Source: Altererythrobacter sp. CAU 1644 (lineage in GTDB: Bacteria; Pseudomonadota; Alphaproteobacteria; Sphingomonadales; Sphingomonadaceae). From it: a stretch of DNA of 64,000 nucleotides. The position numbers were made by a program, and so were the translations under genes. The stretch lies in the NCBI RefSeq assembly GCF_029623755.1, contig NZ_CP121106.1, positions 755,001 through 819,000 on the forward strand, given 5' to 3'. The notes beneath the pieces were generated by a model. It ran no database searches and had not been told where the DNA came from. It saw nothing but the letters and a program-made list of their open reading frames with translations. Shown here in pieces: positions 19,471 to 27,763 of the stretch. How positions within the stretch are numbered: position 1 is the stretch's first letter; each line of letters begins with the position of its first letter.

Positions 19471-20189
19471 TCGACTGGCTCCGCCGAGACATGTTCGAGC
19501 CGGAACTGGAGCTACGGGGCGAGACCGTTCCGATTGTACTTCGCCGACATCCCCGCGCGCGGCGCCTCACACTCCGACTGGCGCCCGACGGCAGCGAGGT
19601 TCGCATCACCTTGCCGCAGTGGGCACGCAGCGCCGAGGCGATCGCCTTCGCCCACGCGCGGCGCAAATGGCTCGAAGCGCAGATGTCGAAGCTTCCCCCG
19701 CGCAATGCCCCGCGTCCTGGTGCGGTACTGCAGTACCGCGGCACTGGCCTGCAGATCGATTGGCGCGAGGATGCGCCGCGCAAGCCCGTCCTCGTCGCCG
19801 AGACGATAACCCTGGGCGGTCCACACCATTCGCTCGAAGCCCGCTTGCGACGCTGGTTCGAACAGGAGGCGCAGGCATTTTTCGAACAGGATGTCGCGCA
19901 TTACTGCGCCAAGGCGGAGCTCGCCCCGGTGCCAGTTGCGCTTTCGCGTGCGCAGCGCCGCTGGGGTAGCTGTTCGGACCGCCAGCGCATCCGGCTCAAC
20001 TGGCGACTGATCCAGGCACCCGACCATGTTCGCCGCTCGGTAGTGGCGCATGAGGTGACCCACCTGGTCCATTTTGACCACAGCCCTGCCTTCCATCGGA
20101 TGCTCGGCGACCTGTTCGAAGACGAGATCGAGGCCGCCGATGCGTGGCTCAAGGCGAATGGCCGCAGCCTTTACGCAAGCTTCGGATAA
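19467..20189 (+). CDS. YgjP/SprT-like M48-related metal-dependent hydrolase
   Basis: 240 residues from GTG at 19467 (or 232 from ATG at 19491). The zinc motif HEVTH is at 195-199, with HFDHSPAFH supplying the third ligand, and RRWGSCSDRQRIRLNW just before is the hallmark of the YgjP/DUF45 family. Members are cytoplasmic, and several are encoded in restriction loci, but this one sits in a housekeeping run with Sco and YcgN. The first GTG fits the 4-bp coupling common in this genome. Confidence 0.85.
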   Translation: MIDWLRRDMFEPELELRGETVPIVLRRHPRARRLTLRLAPDGSEVRITLPQWARSAEAIAFAHARRKWLEAQMSKLPPRNAPRPGAVLQYRGTGLQIDWREDAPRKPVLVAETITLGGPHHSLEARLRRWFEQEAQAFFEQDVAHYCAKAELAPVPVALSRAQRRWGSCSDRQRIRLNWRLIQAPDHVRRSVVAHEVTHLVHFDHSPAFHRMLGDLFEDEIEAADAWLKANGRSLYASFG

Positions 20190-20243
20190 ACCTCGGTAAA
20201 TACCGCTAGAGTTTCGTTAACTGTAAAACGCTAGATTCGGGTC

Positions 20244-20909
20244 ATGTTTCGAGCAGCCCTCCTTGCTGCGAGTGCGTGTGCACTAGCCCTTGCGCCTGTC
20301 TGGCAGGCATCGGCGAAGCCTGGCGGCAACGGCTCAGGCAATGGCAATGGCGCGTCAAACGGCAATGGCGGCGTCGGTAACGGCAACGGTAACGGTAACG
20401 GTAACGGTAACGGCGGCGGGAATGGCAACGGCGGCGGGAATGGTAATTCAGACCCCGGAGCCTGCACCAAGCCCAATCCACCTCCCGGCAATCCCAACTG
20501 CAACCAGACTCCGGTCGCACTGACGGTGCAAACCGATATCGATTTTGGCCGGCTGGTATTGGTCGGCGACGGAATCGGCCGCGTGGTGCTCGACCTCGGA
20601 ACCGGGAACAAGGTGACCTTCGGCGGGATCGACGATCTCGGCGGTTTCGCCATCAAGGGCAAGGCGCTGGTCACGGGCGCACCCAACCGCGTGATACGTA
20701 TCGACATGCCGACCACGATCACCATGGCCGACCCTGCGGGTAGCCAGGCCGAACTGCGGGAGATTGTCAGCAGTCTCTCGGCCTTGCCGCTCCTCGACGG
20801 CAATGGCGAGCTCACCTTCGAGTTCACCGGTACGCTCTATACCGATAGCGCAACGGCACTCGGCGGCATGCTGCGCGGCCGCATTCCGATTACCGTCCAG
20901 TACGACTGA
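20244..20909 (+). CDS. Secreted DUF4402 protein with Gly-Asn repeat stretch
   Basis: 221 residues: signal peptide (LLAASACALALAPVWQASA), then a low-complexity region of Gly-Asn repeats (about residues 28-72), then a DUF4402 domain from about 90 to the end (TVQTDIDFGRLVLVGDG and the closing GRIPITVQYD). DUF4402 proteins are surface or pilus-like beta-sandwich proteins. The repeat is encoded by GGTAAC-type hexamers, which may vary in copy number. The gene is single, with its own start directly after the metallopeptidase. Confidence 0.75.
   Translation: MFRAALLAASACALALAPVWQASAKPGGNGSGNGNGASNGNGGVGNGNGNGNGNGNGGGNGNGGGNGNSDPGACTKPNPPPGNPNCNQTPVALTVQTDIDFGRLVLVGDGIGRVVLDLGTGNKVTFGGIDDLGGFAIKGKALVTGAPNRVIRIDMPTTITMADPAGSQAELREIVSSLSALPLLDGNGELTFEFTGTLYTDSATALGGMLRGRIPITVQYD
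20338..20448 (+). repeat. GGNAAY hexanucleotide repeat within the DUF4402 gene
   Basis: About 110 bp of short in-frame repeats, including four perfect consecutive GGTAAC units starting at 20388 and further GGCAAC/GGCAAT units, encode alternating Gly-Asn. Hexamer units keep the frame if copy number changes. Confidence 0.8.
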
Positions 20910-20972
20910 TCCAGCCCATCGCCGCGCATGCGGGCACTGGCGCTTGGACGCTCGACGCCCTATGTTTGGGCC

Positions 20973-21407
20973 ATGCTGTCGAATTCGCGTTTCAATCCGG
21001 CGACGGGCCTCGCGGACTTCTGGTCCGAATTCAGACGTCCTCATCCCTACCGATGGCCGATCCTCGGTCTGTCGATGCTGCCGATTGGAGCGCTGGTATT
21101 CTATCTCTGGCAGGATGTGTCCTACGCTCCGCCCGCGCGACCCGAGGTAACCTACATCACCAGTTATTCCCCCGATCGCACCGACGAGGAGATCGCTGCC
21201 ACCAACGAGGCTAACCAGCGGCGCAAGGATGAACTGGCCCAGCAGCGGGCCGAGATCGAGAACCGCAAGCGGGAAATGTACCGCGAGCTGGGCCGTGCGA
21301 GCGGGATGGACGTCGACGCGATGGAGCGCCAGATCGCAGAAGACAAGGCGCGCGAAGAAGCGGCGAAGAAACAGGCAGGCGAAACGGTTGCAGAACGCGG
21401 CGAGTGA
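20973..21407 (+). CDS. Single-pass membrane protein with C-terminal coiled coil, unknown function
   Basis: 144 residues from the ATG at 20973; an upstream ATG at 20928 would add 15 residues. A hydrophobic segment (WPILGLSMLPIGALVFYLW) is followed by a charged helical tail (NQRRKDELAQQRAEIENRKR) likely to form a coiled coil. No known domain. It overlaps the inferred ribD start by 20 bp, so it is probably in the riboflavin operon, where similar small membrane genes are found in relatives. Confidence 0.6.
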   Translation: MLSNSRFNPATGLADFWSEFRRPHPYRWPILGLSMLPIGALVFYLWQDVSYAPPARPEVTYITSYSPDRTDEEIAATNEANQRRKDELAQQRAEIENRKREMYRELGRASGMDVDAMERQIAEDKAREEAAKKQAGETVAERGE

Positions 21408-22350
21408 TGCGCGCTGGCTCGATGCGGCGGCGCGACTTGCCGCTCGCGCAAGACCCCTGAGCCGCCCGAACCCCGCGGTCGGTACCATTTTCGTGAAAGA
21501 CGAACGCGTGATCGCGCGCGGCTGGACGCAGGCGAGCGGTCGTCCCCATGCCGAAGCCCATGCGCTCGCCCAGTTACCGCCCGGCGTTGCACATGGTTCG
21601 ACCGCCTACGTGACGCTCGAGCCCTGCGCGCACGAGAGCAGCCGCGGCCCCGCCTGTGCCGACCTGCTTGCCGAAGCTAGGCCCGCCCGCGTGGTGATTG
21701 GCGTTGTCGATCCAGATCCGCGCACCTCGGGCGACGGCATAGCGCGCCTCCAAGCTGCCGGTATCGAAGTCGAGCTGCTCGACACGGCGGCTTCGCGCAC
21801 CAGCCTCGCGGGCTATCTCTCGCAAAAGCGACTTGGACGTCCGTTGGTGACGCTCAAGATCGCCATCTCGCAGGATGGCTTCATGGCGCGGCCTGCAGGG
21901 CAGGATCAATGGATCACGGGCGCCGAGGCGCGCGCGCATGTTCACGCCCACCGCGCCCGCCAGGATGCCATTCTGGTGGGTAGCGGCACATGGCGAGCCG
22001 ACCGCCCCCGCCTTGACGTCCGCTTGCCGGGGATCGAGGATCGCAGCCCGAAACGATACGTGCTGACTACCGACGGTGTACCTGAAGGGGCCGAGGCGAT
22101 TGGCTCGCCAGGAGAGATAGCGGCATTGGCAAGCTTGCAGTATCTCTATGTCGAAGGCGGCGCGGCGACCGCGCAGGCTTTTCTTGATGCGGACCTCGTC
22201 GACCGGATCCATATCTACCGCGCCCCGATCACCATCGGGGAAGGGTTGCGCGCACCCGAAGCCTTCTTTGATCTCCTTGAACGGTGGGAAGTGACCGAGC
22301 ATCGCCAGCTTGGCAGCGACACATTCACCGCCTACAGCCGCGTCAGCTAA
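21388..22350 (+). CDS. ribD: Riboflavin biosynthesis deaminase/reductase RibD
   Basis: 320 residues from a TTG at 21388, the only codon that fits the family start (DARWLDAAARLAARA). N-terminal deaminase: the zinc site HAEAHAL and TLEPCAHESSRGPAC, with PNPAVGTIFV. C-terminal reductase from about 150: VTLKIAISQDGFMA, DAILVGSGTWRADRPRLDVR, YVEGGAATAQAFL. It converts 2,5-diamino-6-ribosylamino-pyrimidinone phosphate to the ribityl-uracil precursor. An ATG further upstream at 21229 lies inside the preceding gene and adds unrelated residues. It is followed 10 bp later by ribE. Confidence 0.92.
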   Translation: MQNAASDARWLDAAARLAARARPLSRPNPAVGTIFVKDERVIARGWTQASGRPHAEAHALAQLPPGVAHGSTAYVTLEPCAHESSRGPACADLLAEARPARVVIGVVDPDPRTSGDGIARLQAAGIEVELLDTAASRTSLAGYLSQKRLGRPLVTLKIAISQDGFMARPAGQDQWITGAEARAHVHAHRARQDAILVGSGTWRADRPRLDVRLPGIEDRSPKRYVLTTDGVPEGAEAIGSPGEIAALASLQYLYVEGGAATAQAFLDADLVDRIHIYRAPITIGEGLRAPEAFFDLLERWEVTEHRQLGSDTFTAYSRVS

Positions 22351-22360
22351 AGGAGCACGC

Positions 22361-22978
22361 ATGTTCACCGGTATCGTCACGGCCATCGGGACTATCGCCA
22401 GCGTCGAGGATCGCGGCGATCTGCGCGCGGTCATTGCCTGCCCCTGGGATCCGGCGCGCATCGACATCGGCGCCTCGATCGCCTGTTCGGGCGTATGCCT
22501 GACGGTCGTCGAACGCGGCGGTGAGCAGGGCGACGCATGGTTCGCGGTCGACATTTCTGCCGAGACAGTCAGCCGCACTGCGCAGGGCCAGTGGAGCGAG
22601 GGGCGCAAGCTCAACCTCGAGCAGGCGCTACGCCTGGGCGATGAATTAGGCGGGCACATCGTGACGGGCCATGTCGACGCAGTTGGTCGCGTTGCCCTGA
22701 AGCGCGATGTCGGCGGTTCGCACCGCTTCGAGATCCTGGCCGGCAAGGCGATCGCGCCCTACGTGGCCGAAAAAGGTTCGATCACGGTCGACGGAGTTTC
22801 GTTGACGGTGAACGAGGTGGTTGACGAGGCCGACGGCGACGTGCGCTTTTCGCTCAATATCATTCCCCACACCGGTGAGGTGACGACGCTCGGCGCGCTG
22901 GAAGAAGGCGACAGCGTCAACCTCGAGATCGACGTACTGGCGCGTTATCTCAAGCGAATGCAGAGTCTTAATAGCTAG
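22361..22978 (+). CDS. ribE: Riboflavin synthase, alpha subunit type
   Basis: 205 residues with two lumazine-binding repeats: MFTGIVTAIGTIASVEDRGD opens the first and HIVTGHVDAVGRV the second, with SIACSGVCLTV and SITVDGVSLTVNEV as matching internal repeats. It dismutates 6,7-dimethyl-8-ribityllumazine to riboflavin. The ribosome-binding site AGGAG lies 6 bp before the ATG. ribBA and ribH are not directly downstream in this window. Confidence 0.95.
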   Translation: MFTGIVTAIGTIASVEDRGDLRAVIACPWDPARIDIGASIACSGVCLTVVERGGEQGDAWFAVDISAETVSRTAQGQWSEGRKLNLEQALRLGDELGGHIVTGHVDAVGRVALKRDVGGSHRFEILAGKAIAPYVAEKGSITVDGVSLTVNEVVDEADGDVRFSLNIIPHTGEVTTLGALEEGDSVNLEIDVLARYLKRMQSLNS

Positions 22979-23140
22979 GCGACGAAGTCTCGCCAGGAGC
23001 AGGGGCAGAGCCTCCAACCGCGGAGGTCAAACAGTGTGCACTTGTGAGGAATGATGGCTCGGTTTTGCCACCTGCCCCCAAATTTGCATTGGCCGGTGCA
23101 CGTGCTAACCTGATCACGGGTCGGCTGAGAGGCTATTGCC

Positions 23141-23878
23141 GTGCTGAAGTGGGCCCTGATCATCACCATGCTATTCGCCGCGATCTTCGCAGGGCGCATT
23201 GCATACAGGTTGGTGCCAAGCGAGGACCCGCGTCCGCTGCCGGCTGCCCTGATTTCGTTCGATTCTGCGGCCGGTCGTCAACTGCTGAGCGAAGCTGACG
23301 CCCTTGCCGACTATGACGACATGGCAGAACACTTCGAGGCCCAGAAGCTCACCAGCTTCTGTGGTGTCGCGAGCAGCGTGATAGTGCTGAATGCGCTCGA
23401 CAGGGATGTCTCTCAATTGAGCCTGTTCAACGAAAGAGCTTCTGAAGTTCGTCCGGCCTGGCAGGTCGCCCTCAACGGCATGACGCTGGAGATAATCTCG
23501 GAAATCATCGCTTCGCACGGCGTATCGGTGGCAACCCAATACGCGGACACCTCAAGCGTGGCCGAGTTTCGCCGAACGGTGATCCGAAATCTATCCGAGG
23601 AAGACGACTATGTCTTGGTCAATTACCAGCGGGGCGCGCTCGGTCAGGACCGCGTTGGGCACATCTCGCCGATTGCCGCCTATGATGAAGAGACCGACCG
23701 CGTCCTTGTCCTTGACACAGCGTCCTACAAATATCCGCACACATGGGTGCCACTTGATGATCTGTTCCAGGCAATGATGCCAAGCGATGCGGAGAGCGGG
23801 GTCGCGCGCGGCTGGGTCGAGGTTGGCAACGATGTCCGGACGGCGCAATCCGCGAGAGGAAGCTTGGTCGGCCGCTGA
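23141..23878 (+). CDS. Phytochelatin-synthase-like cysteine protease, membrane-anchored
   Basis: 245 residues from GTG. The N-terminal hydrophobic segment (LKWALIITMLFAAIFAGRIA) acts as signal anchor. The rest matches the bacterial half-length phytochelatin synthase family: FCGVASSVIVLNAL (Cys74), GHISPIAAYD (His174) and VLVLDTASYKYPHTWVPL (Asp192) form the papain-like Cys-His-Asp triad. Bacterial members mostly hydrolyse glutathione to gamma-Glu-Cys, with little polymerising activity. Location would be periplasmic face. No metal-resistance gene adjoins. An ATG at 23168 would shorten but not remove the anchor. Confidence 0.8.
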   Translation: MLKWALIITMLFAAIFAGRIAYRLVPSEDPRPLPAALISFDSAAGRQLLSEADALADYDDMAEHFEAQKLTSFCGVASSVIVLNALDRDVSQLSLFNERASEVRPAWQVALNGMTLEIISEIIASHGVSVATQYADTSSVAEFRRTVIRNLSEEDDYVLVNYQRGALGQDRVGHISPIAAYDEETDRVLVLDTASYKYPHTWVPLDDLFQAMMPSDAESGVARGWVEVGNDVRTAQSARGSLVGR

Positions 23879-23903
23879 AGTGGGCCTATCTCGGCCCGCG
23901 GGA

Positions 23904-24446
23904 TCAGGAGTTTAGCGGGCCTTCCTCGAAGTCCTTTCGCGTAATCTCATAAACGACATGCGGGAACGAGCCGTCGGCGGTCTCGAGCACATCGATCTGG
24001 TCGGTCAGCCGCCCTCCGATCTTCTCGATCGCGCGGCGCGAGATCACATTGTTCTCGCCAATATGGAAGATCACCCGCTCGACGCTGTCCAGAGCATGCC
24101 GCAGCATTAGGCGCTTCATCTCGGTGTTGATTCCCGTGCCCCAGACCTCGCGCGCTAGGAATGTCCAGCCGATCTCGACCTGTCCGCCATTCTCCGAACA
24201 ATGGTACTGAAATCGCGACGAGCCCACGATCCTGCCGGAGCTCTTGTCGATCACCGCCAGCGCGCCCTTCTTCGCCAACCCCTCTTCGAAATAGACCCGG
24301 AAGTTTGGTTCCTTCCAGCGGTCCGGGAAGGGATAGTGCGTCCAGATCTTCGGGTCGGATCCGGCGGCATAGAGCGCGGCCCAATCCTCCTCCGCAAGCG
24401 GTCTCAGCAGAACCCGCTCGCCCTCCAGAACCGGCTGACGGTCCAT
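23904..24446 (-). CDS. GNAT family N-acetyltransferase, RimJ/RimL-like
   Basis: 180 residues with the RimJ/RimL-type pattern: GERVLLRPLAEEDWAALYAA at the start, VEIGWTFLAREVWGTGINTE as the acetyl-CoA region and VIFHIGENNVISRRAIEKIG at the end, where N-x-x-S-x-x-A-x-x-K-x-G is typical. Target unknown; relatives acetylate N-termini or small molecules. It starts immediately after the aminotransferase stop with no gap, so the two are co-transcribed. Confidence 0.85.
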   Translation of the reverse strand: MDRQPVLEGERVLLRPLAEEDWAALYAAGSDPKIWTHYPFPDRWKEPNFRVYFEEGLAKKGALAVIDKSSGRIVGSSRFQYHCSENGGQVEIGWTFLAREVWGTGINTEMKRLMLRHALDSVERVIFHIGENNVISRRAIEKIGGRLTDQIDVLETADGSFPHVVYEITRKDFEEGPLNS

Positions 24447-25625
24447 CTAGCCGGCGACGTCGGCCAACGCGGCCACGAACTTGTCGGTATTCCCCGCATG
24501 GAGGCCAGCTACGTTGATCCGCCCCGATCCGGCCATGTAGATGGCATGGTCGTCGCGCAGCTTAGCGATCTGCTCCTTCGACAGCGGCAACATGGCGAAC
24601 AACCCGTTCTGGTCTCCAAGCGTCGCCAGCCCCAGGCCGGGCGCTTCATTGTCGGCCGCCGCCAGCCGCTCCCGAACGCGCCGCATCCGCGCGCGCATGT
24701 CGGCCAGTTCCTCGATCCACAGACACGTAAGATCGGCATCCTCAAGGATCTGCCGCACCGCAGCACCCCCGTGATCGGGCGGCATCGACCAGTTGGCACG
24801 CGCGAGCGCATAGGCGTTCGAGACGATTGCCGGCAGTTCATCCTGGTGCTTCGCCATCATGAAGAAGGCACCGACGCGGTCGCGGTAAAGCCCGAAGTTC
24901 TTGTCGCAGCTATAGGCCACCAGCGCCTCGGGCACGGCGGCAAGCACCATGCGCAGACCGGCCACGTCCTCGTCCAGCCCCTGACCGAGCCCGTGGTAGG
25001 CGACATCGATAATCGGCAACACGCCGGTCTCGGCAAATGCGCGGGCAATTTCGGCCCATTGGTCGGACGTGTAGTCGACTCCGGTAGGGTTGTGGCAACA
25101 GCCATGCAGCAGCACGGCGTCGTCGGGTCTCGCCCCGCGGATTGCACCCAGTACGGCGCCGAGATCGGCTTGGCCATCATCGCCGGCATGCACGAAGGTC
25201 ACGGTCTCGACCCCGACATCGGCCAGGATCTGGGCGTGGTTGGGCCAACTCGGAACGCCCATGTGGATGCGCTTGACGCCGGCCTTTTGCGCCAATGACA
25301 CTGCCAGCCGCACCGCGCCGGTGCCCCCGGGGGTCTGCATCCCCTCGATCCGGCCACCCATACTGGCGTCCTCGCCGAAGATGTAAGGCATTAGCGCTTC
25401 AACGAAGCCCATGTCCCCTTCGGGGCCGAGGTAGGACTTGCTGTCCTGCTCATCGACCAGGCGCTGTTCCGATTTCTTGATTGCGCGGAAGACCGGGGTT
25501 GCGCCCTCATTGGTGCGGTAGACGCCCACGCCCAGATCGATCTTGTCGGGCCGCTCATCGTCGGCAAACATCTTGATCAGCGCCAGAAGCGCATCGGGAG
25601 CCTGGGGAGCGAGTTGATCGAGCAT
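24447..25625 (-). CDS. Aromatic amino acid / aspartate aminotransferase (TyrB/AspC family)
   Basis: 392 residues from the ATG at 25625; earlier in-frame starts would fall in the terminator at 25653-25682. Class I fold type I PLP enzyme: KIDLGVGVYRTNEGATPVFR near the N-terminus, LHGCCHNPTGVDYT, and the Schiff-base lysine in YSCDKNFGLYRDRVGAFF. The C-terminal MAGSGRINVAGL holds the carboxylate-binding Arg. It interconverts Tyr, Phe or Asp with their keto acids. With hppD 4 kb away it could feed 4-hydroxyphenylpyruvate to that enzyme; this link is an inference. Confidence 0.88.
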   Translation of the reverse strand: MLDQLAPQAPDALLALIKMFADDERPDKIDLGVGVYRTNEGATPVFRAIKKSEQRLVDEQDSKSYLGPEGDMGFVEALMPYIFGEDASMGGRIEGMQTPGGTGAVRLAVSLAQKAGVKRIHMGVPSWPNHAQILADVGVETVTFVHAGDDGQADLGAVLGAIRGARPDDAVLLHGCCHNPTGVDYTSDQWAEIARAFAETGVLPIIDVAYHGLGQGLDEDVAGLRMVLAAVPEALVAYSCDKNFGLYRDRVGAFFMMAKHQDELPAIVSNAYALARANWSMPPDHGGAAVRQILEDADLTCLWIEELADMRARMRRVRERLAAADNEAPGLGLATLGDQNGLFAMLPLSKEQIAKLRDDHAIYMAGSGRINVAGLHAGNTDKFVAALADVAG

Positions 25626-25652
25626 GAACCGCGCCATGCCCTCACAGAGAAA

Positions 25653-25682
25653 GGGCCGCAACAGGAATTCCCCTTGCGGCCC
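25653..25682 (-). terminator. Rho-independent terminator downstream of eipA
   Basis: On the minus strand GGGCCGCAA and TTGCGGCCC form a perfect 9-bp stem with a 12-nt loop, followed by TTTCTCT. It separates eipA from the aminotransferase gene. Confidence 0.75.
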
Positions 25683-25727
25683 CCAAAAGTCTGCTTTTGT
25701 ACGTCTTCGTGCGAAACCCGAAGAACG

Positions 25728-26525
25728 TCAGAACGGCAGCCAGCGCTGCTTCTTCGAAAATTTCATATAACCCGCGTTGACGCCCAGCCTGAGGCCCGCG
25801 CCCATGCGGATCGGGATCAGCACGACATTGCCCTTGCGCATGTAACTGGCGTTGAGGCCGCCAACGACATAGAGCTGACCTTCGCCGGCAGGATAGCGCT
25901 CGAAAAGCTCTTCGCTGTCGTAAAGGTTGTAGACCAGGACAAAGGTGTTGGCCGCGTTTGCGCCGGCATCGAACCCGATGGAGGGGCCGGTCCAATAGAC
26001 CTTGCGCTCGCCTTCGACCTTGTGATGCAATGTGCCGGAACCGTAGCGCGCACCGACGACAAAGGCGCCGCCCGCTTCACGGCCGACGATATAGGCATTG
26101 GGCTCGCCCTGGTCGGCCAGCATCTTTTCGATCATGCGCGCTAGACCTTCTGCGCCCTTGCCGAAAACCCCCTCGGCCGCGCCGATCAGATCGTCTTCGG
26201 CATAGGTCTTGCTGTCCGCAGCCGCCTCGCTTTCGGCAGAGGCGGCGACGCCTGGGTCGCCTTGCGTGGGATCGGTCCACTCTGGTGCGACAGCCGGTGA
26301 TGCGCCCGCATCGCTTTCTGCCGCGGTCGGGGCCGCACCATCGACAGCTGGTTCAGGCTGGCTGGCGGAACCCGTTACTGGCGCCAGATCGCCGTCGATC
26401 TCCCCGGAGAACGCCGCGTCGGGATCGAAGGTCTCGACCTGTGCGCTGAGCGGTGCGGCGATGAGCGCAATAGCTCCTGCGATTGCTGAAAAGGCAATCC
26501 TGGACTTACCGAATATACCGGTCAT
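25728..26525 (-). CDS. DUF1134 / EipA-family envelope protein
   Basis: 265 residues from the ATG at 26525. Signal peptide (SRIAFSAIAGAIALIAAPLS), then an Ala/Pro/Glu-rich linker of about 70 residues, then the DUF1134 beta-barrel domain from about 110: TYAEDDLIGAAEGVFGKGAE, NAYIVGREAGGAFVVGARYG and MRKGNVVLIPIRMGAGLRLG. Its Brucella relative EipA supports cell-envelope integrity and virulence. A longer frame to 26642 exists but lacks a signal peptide. Confidence 0.85.
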   Translation of the reverse strand: MTGIFGKSRIAFSAIAGAIALIAAPLSAQVETFDPDAAFSGEIDGDLAPVTGSASQPEPAVDGAAPTAAESDAGASPAVAPEWTDPTQGDPGVAASAESEAAADSKTYAEDDLIGAAEGVFGKGAEGLARMIEKMLADQGEPNAYIVGREAGGAFVVGARYGSGTLHHKVEGERKVYWTGPSIGFDAGANAANTFVLVYNLYDSEELFERYPAGEGQLYVVGGLNASYMRKGNVVLIPIRMGAGLRLGVNAGYMKFSKKQRWLPF

Positions 26526-26692
26526 TTGATTTTCTCCCGGCCCGTCGCGGACCCCTGCTCGAACATGAGAATCCTTTGCTGGGGAAACAACAATTGCGCG
26601 GCGGTGAACCGAATCGAAAACGCGGTGAACCGAGTCCGCCACGGGCCGGATTACCCCGCGTGGGCGCCGATGCGCTTTTTTATCAAGGCGGG

Positions 26693-26721
26693 TTGAAGCC
26701 TTAACTTCGCGCGATTATAGC
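26693..26721 (+). promoter_or_regulatory. Sigma-70 promoter for tRNA-Ser
   Basis: TTGAAG (26693-26698), 17-bp spacer, TATAGC (26716-26721). The predicted start is about 25 bp before the tRNA 5' end. The -10 box is flanked by GCGCG and CGCGC, giving a GC-rich discriminator typical of stable-RNA promoters. Confidence 0.55.
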
Positions 26722-26752
26722 GCGCCTCTCGCAGCCTGAAGGCGCGCGCTGC

Positions 26753-26843
26753 GGAGACGTGGGTGAGTGGCTGAAACCAGTTCCCTGCTAAGGAACCGTA
26801 CTCTATCAGGGTACCGAGGGTTCGAATCCCTCCGTCTCCGCCA
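26753..26843 (+). tRNA. tRNA-Ser (anticodon GCT)
   Basis: The 91-nt cloverleaf has acceptor GGAGACG (26753-26759) pairing with CGTCTCC (26833-26839). The anticodon loop is CTGCTAA with GCT in the middle, and a long variable arm marks a class II tRNA. The T loop contains GGTTCGAATCC, and the 3' CCA is encoded. It reads AGC and AGU serine codons. Confidence 0.96.
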
Positions 26844-26891
26844 TTTACCGCCAACGTGAGAAGCTGCTGATTTCGCCGTTGGGGCCCTGCT

Positions 26892-27704
26892 CTAGGACTG
26901 CTGGGCAACCAGCAGGCGATGGCCCGGTCCGGCTCCGCGCAAGGCGGCGGGGTTCCCGAATGCGATCATGCCGGGTTCCAGGAGGCCAGCTTCGCATTCA
27001 TATCGGCCAGCGATCGGGGCGAGGTAGAAACTGGAGCCCGTCAGGTCAGATAGATCGGCAGCGCCGTTTGCGACAAAGATTCGGAAGTGCGCCCCGATCG
27101 CGAACAGGTGGAGGCCGGCTTCGTCTGGCAGCCGCCCATGCGGGCCTGAATAGGGAGCGGAATTCGAAACAGCGACGCCGTCTTCAAGATGCAGTTCGCG
27201 CGGGCGACCATAGTCGTAAAGGCGGTAGGTAATGTCGGCGTTCTGCTGGATCTCGACCAATTGGACCCCGGCACCGATCGCATGGATCGTGCCGGGCGGG
27301 ATGTAATACCAATCGCCCGGTTGTACTGGCTTCCAGTCGAGCAACTGCTCGATCTCACCTGACAGCGCTGCCTCGCGCAGTTCCTGGTCGGACAGCTGCT
27401 CGGTCAGACCGATGCCGAGCGTCGCGCCTTCAGCGGCACCCGTGACGATCCAGCATTCTTCCTTGCCCGAGGAGAGACCACGGGCGCGGGCCTGCGCATC
27501 GTCGGGATGGACCTGCACCGACAGCTTCTCGCTAGTAAAAAGCCATTTGCACAACAGAGGCAGCGAAGCATCTTCGCGGTCGAACCAAATCTCGCCAACC
27601 TTGTCGTCGCGCCCGCCGAATTGCGCGGGAAGGCCAGCTTGCCCCCACGGTTTCTCGACAAAATGACGCGGCAATATCTCGAGGGACACCCTCGCAACTC
27701 CCAT
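26892..27704 (-). CDS. manA: Class I mannose-6-phosphate isomerase
   Basis: 270 residues, a cupin-fold zinc enzyme of the type I family. Metal-site and core segments are KLSVQVHPDDAQARARGLSS, GKEECWIV, YIPPGTIHAIGAGVQLVEIQ and QNADITYRLYDYGR. Compared with the roughly 390-residue enterobacterial enzyme it is the short bacterial form lacking the helical insertion. It interconverts fructose-6-phosphate and mannose-6-phosphate for sugar-nucleotide and polysaccharide synthesis. Downstream of tRNA-Ser, convergent with it. Confidence 0.88.
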   Translation of the reverse strand: MGVARVSLEILPRHFVEKPWGQAGLPAQFGGRDDKVGEIWFDREDASLPLLCKWLFTSEKLSVQVHPDDAQARARGLSSGKEECWIVTGAAEGATLGIGLTEQLSDQELREAALSGEIEQLLDWKPVQPGDWYYIPPGTIHAIGAGVQLVEIQQNADITYRLYDYGRPRELHLEDGVAVSNSAPYSGPHGRLPDEAGLHLFAIGAHFRIFVANGAADLSDLTGSSFYLAPIAGRYECEAGLLEPGMIAFGNPAALRGAGPGHRLLVAQQS

Positions 27705-27763
27705 CCTGCGCTACGAAGCCAATCCCCTAGCAAAGAATGGTTAAGACCCGACCCGGGTAGAGG

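Noticed and set aside
20338..20448. Repeat cluster considered as a CRISPR-like array
   Set aside because: Units are 6 bp without spacers and lie in frame inside a coding region.
20910..21387. FMN riboswitch ahead of ribD
   Set aside because: No RFN-type conserved core; the region is occupied by a coding frame.
23011..23026. CCTCC-N6-GGAGG hairpin after ribE as a terminator
   Set aside because: The stem is only 5 bp and no T-tract follows.
26753..26843. tRNA-Ser as an integration site for a mobile element
   Set aside because: I saw no second copy of the tRNA 3' end and no integrase gene in the window.
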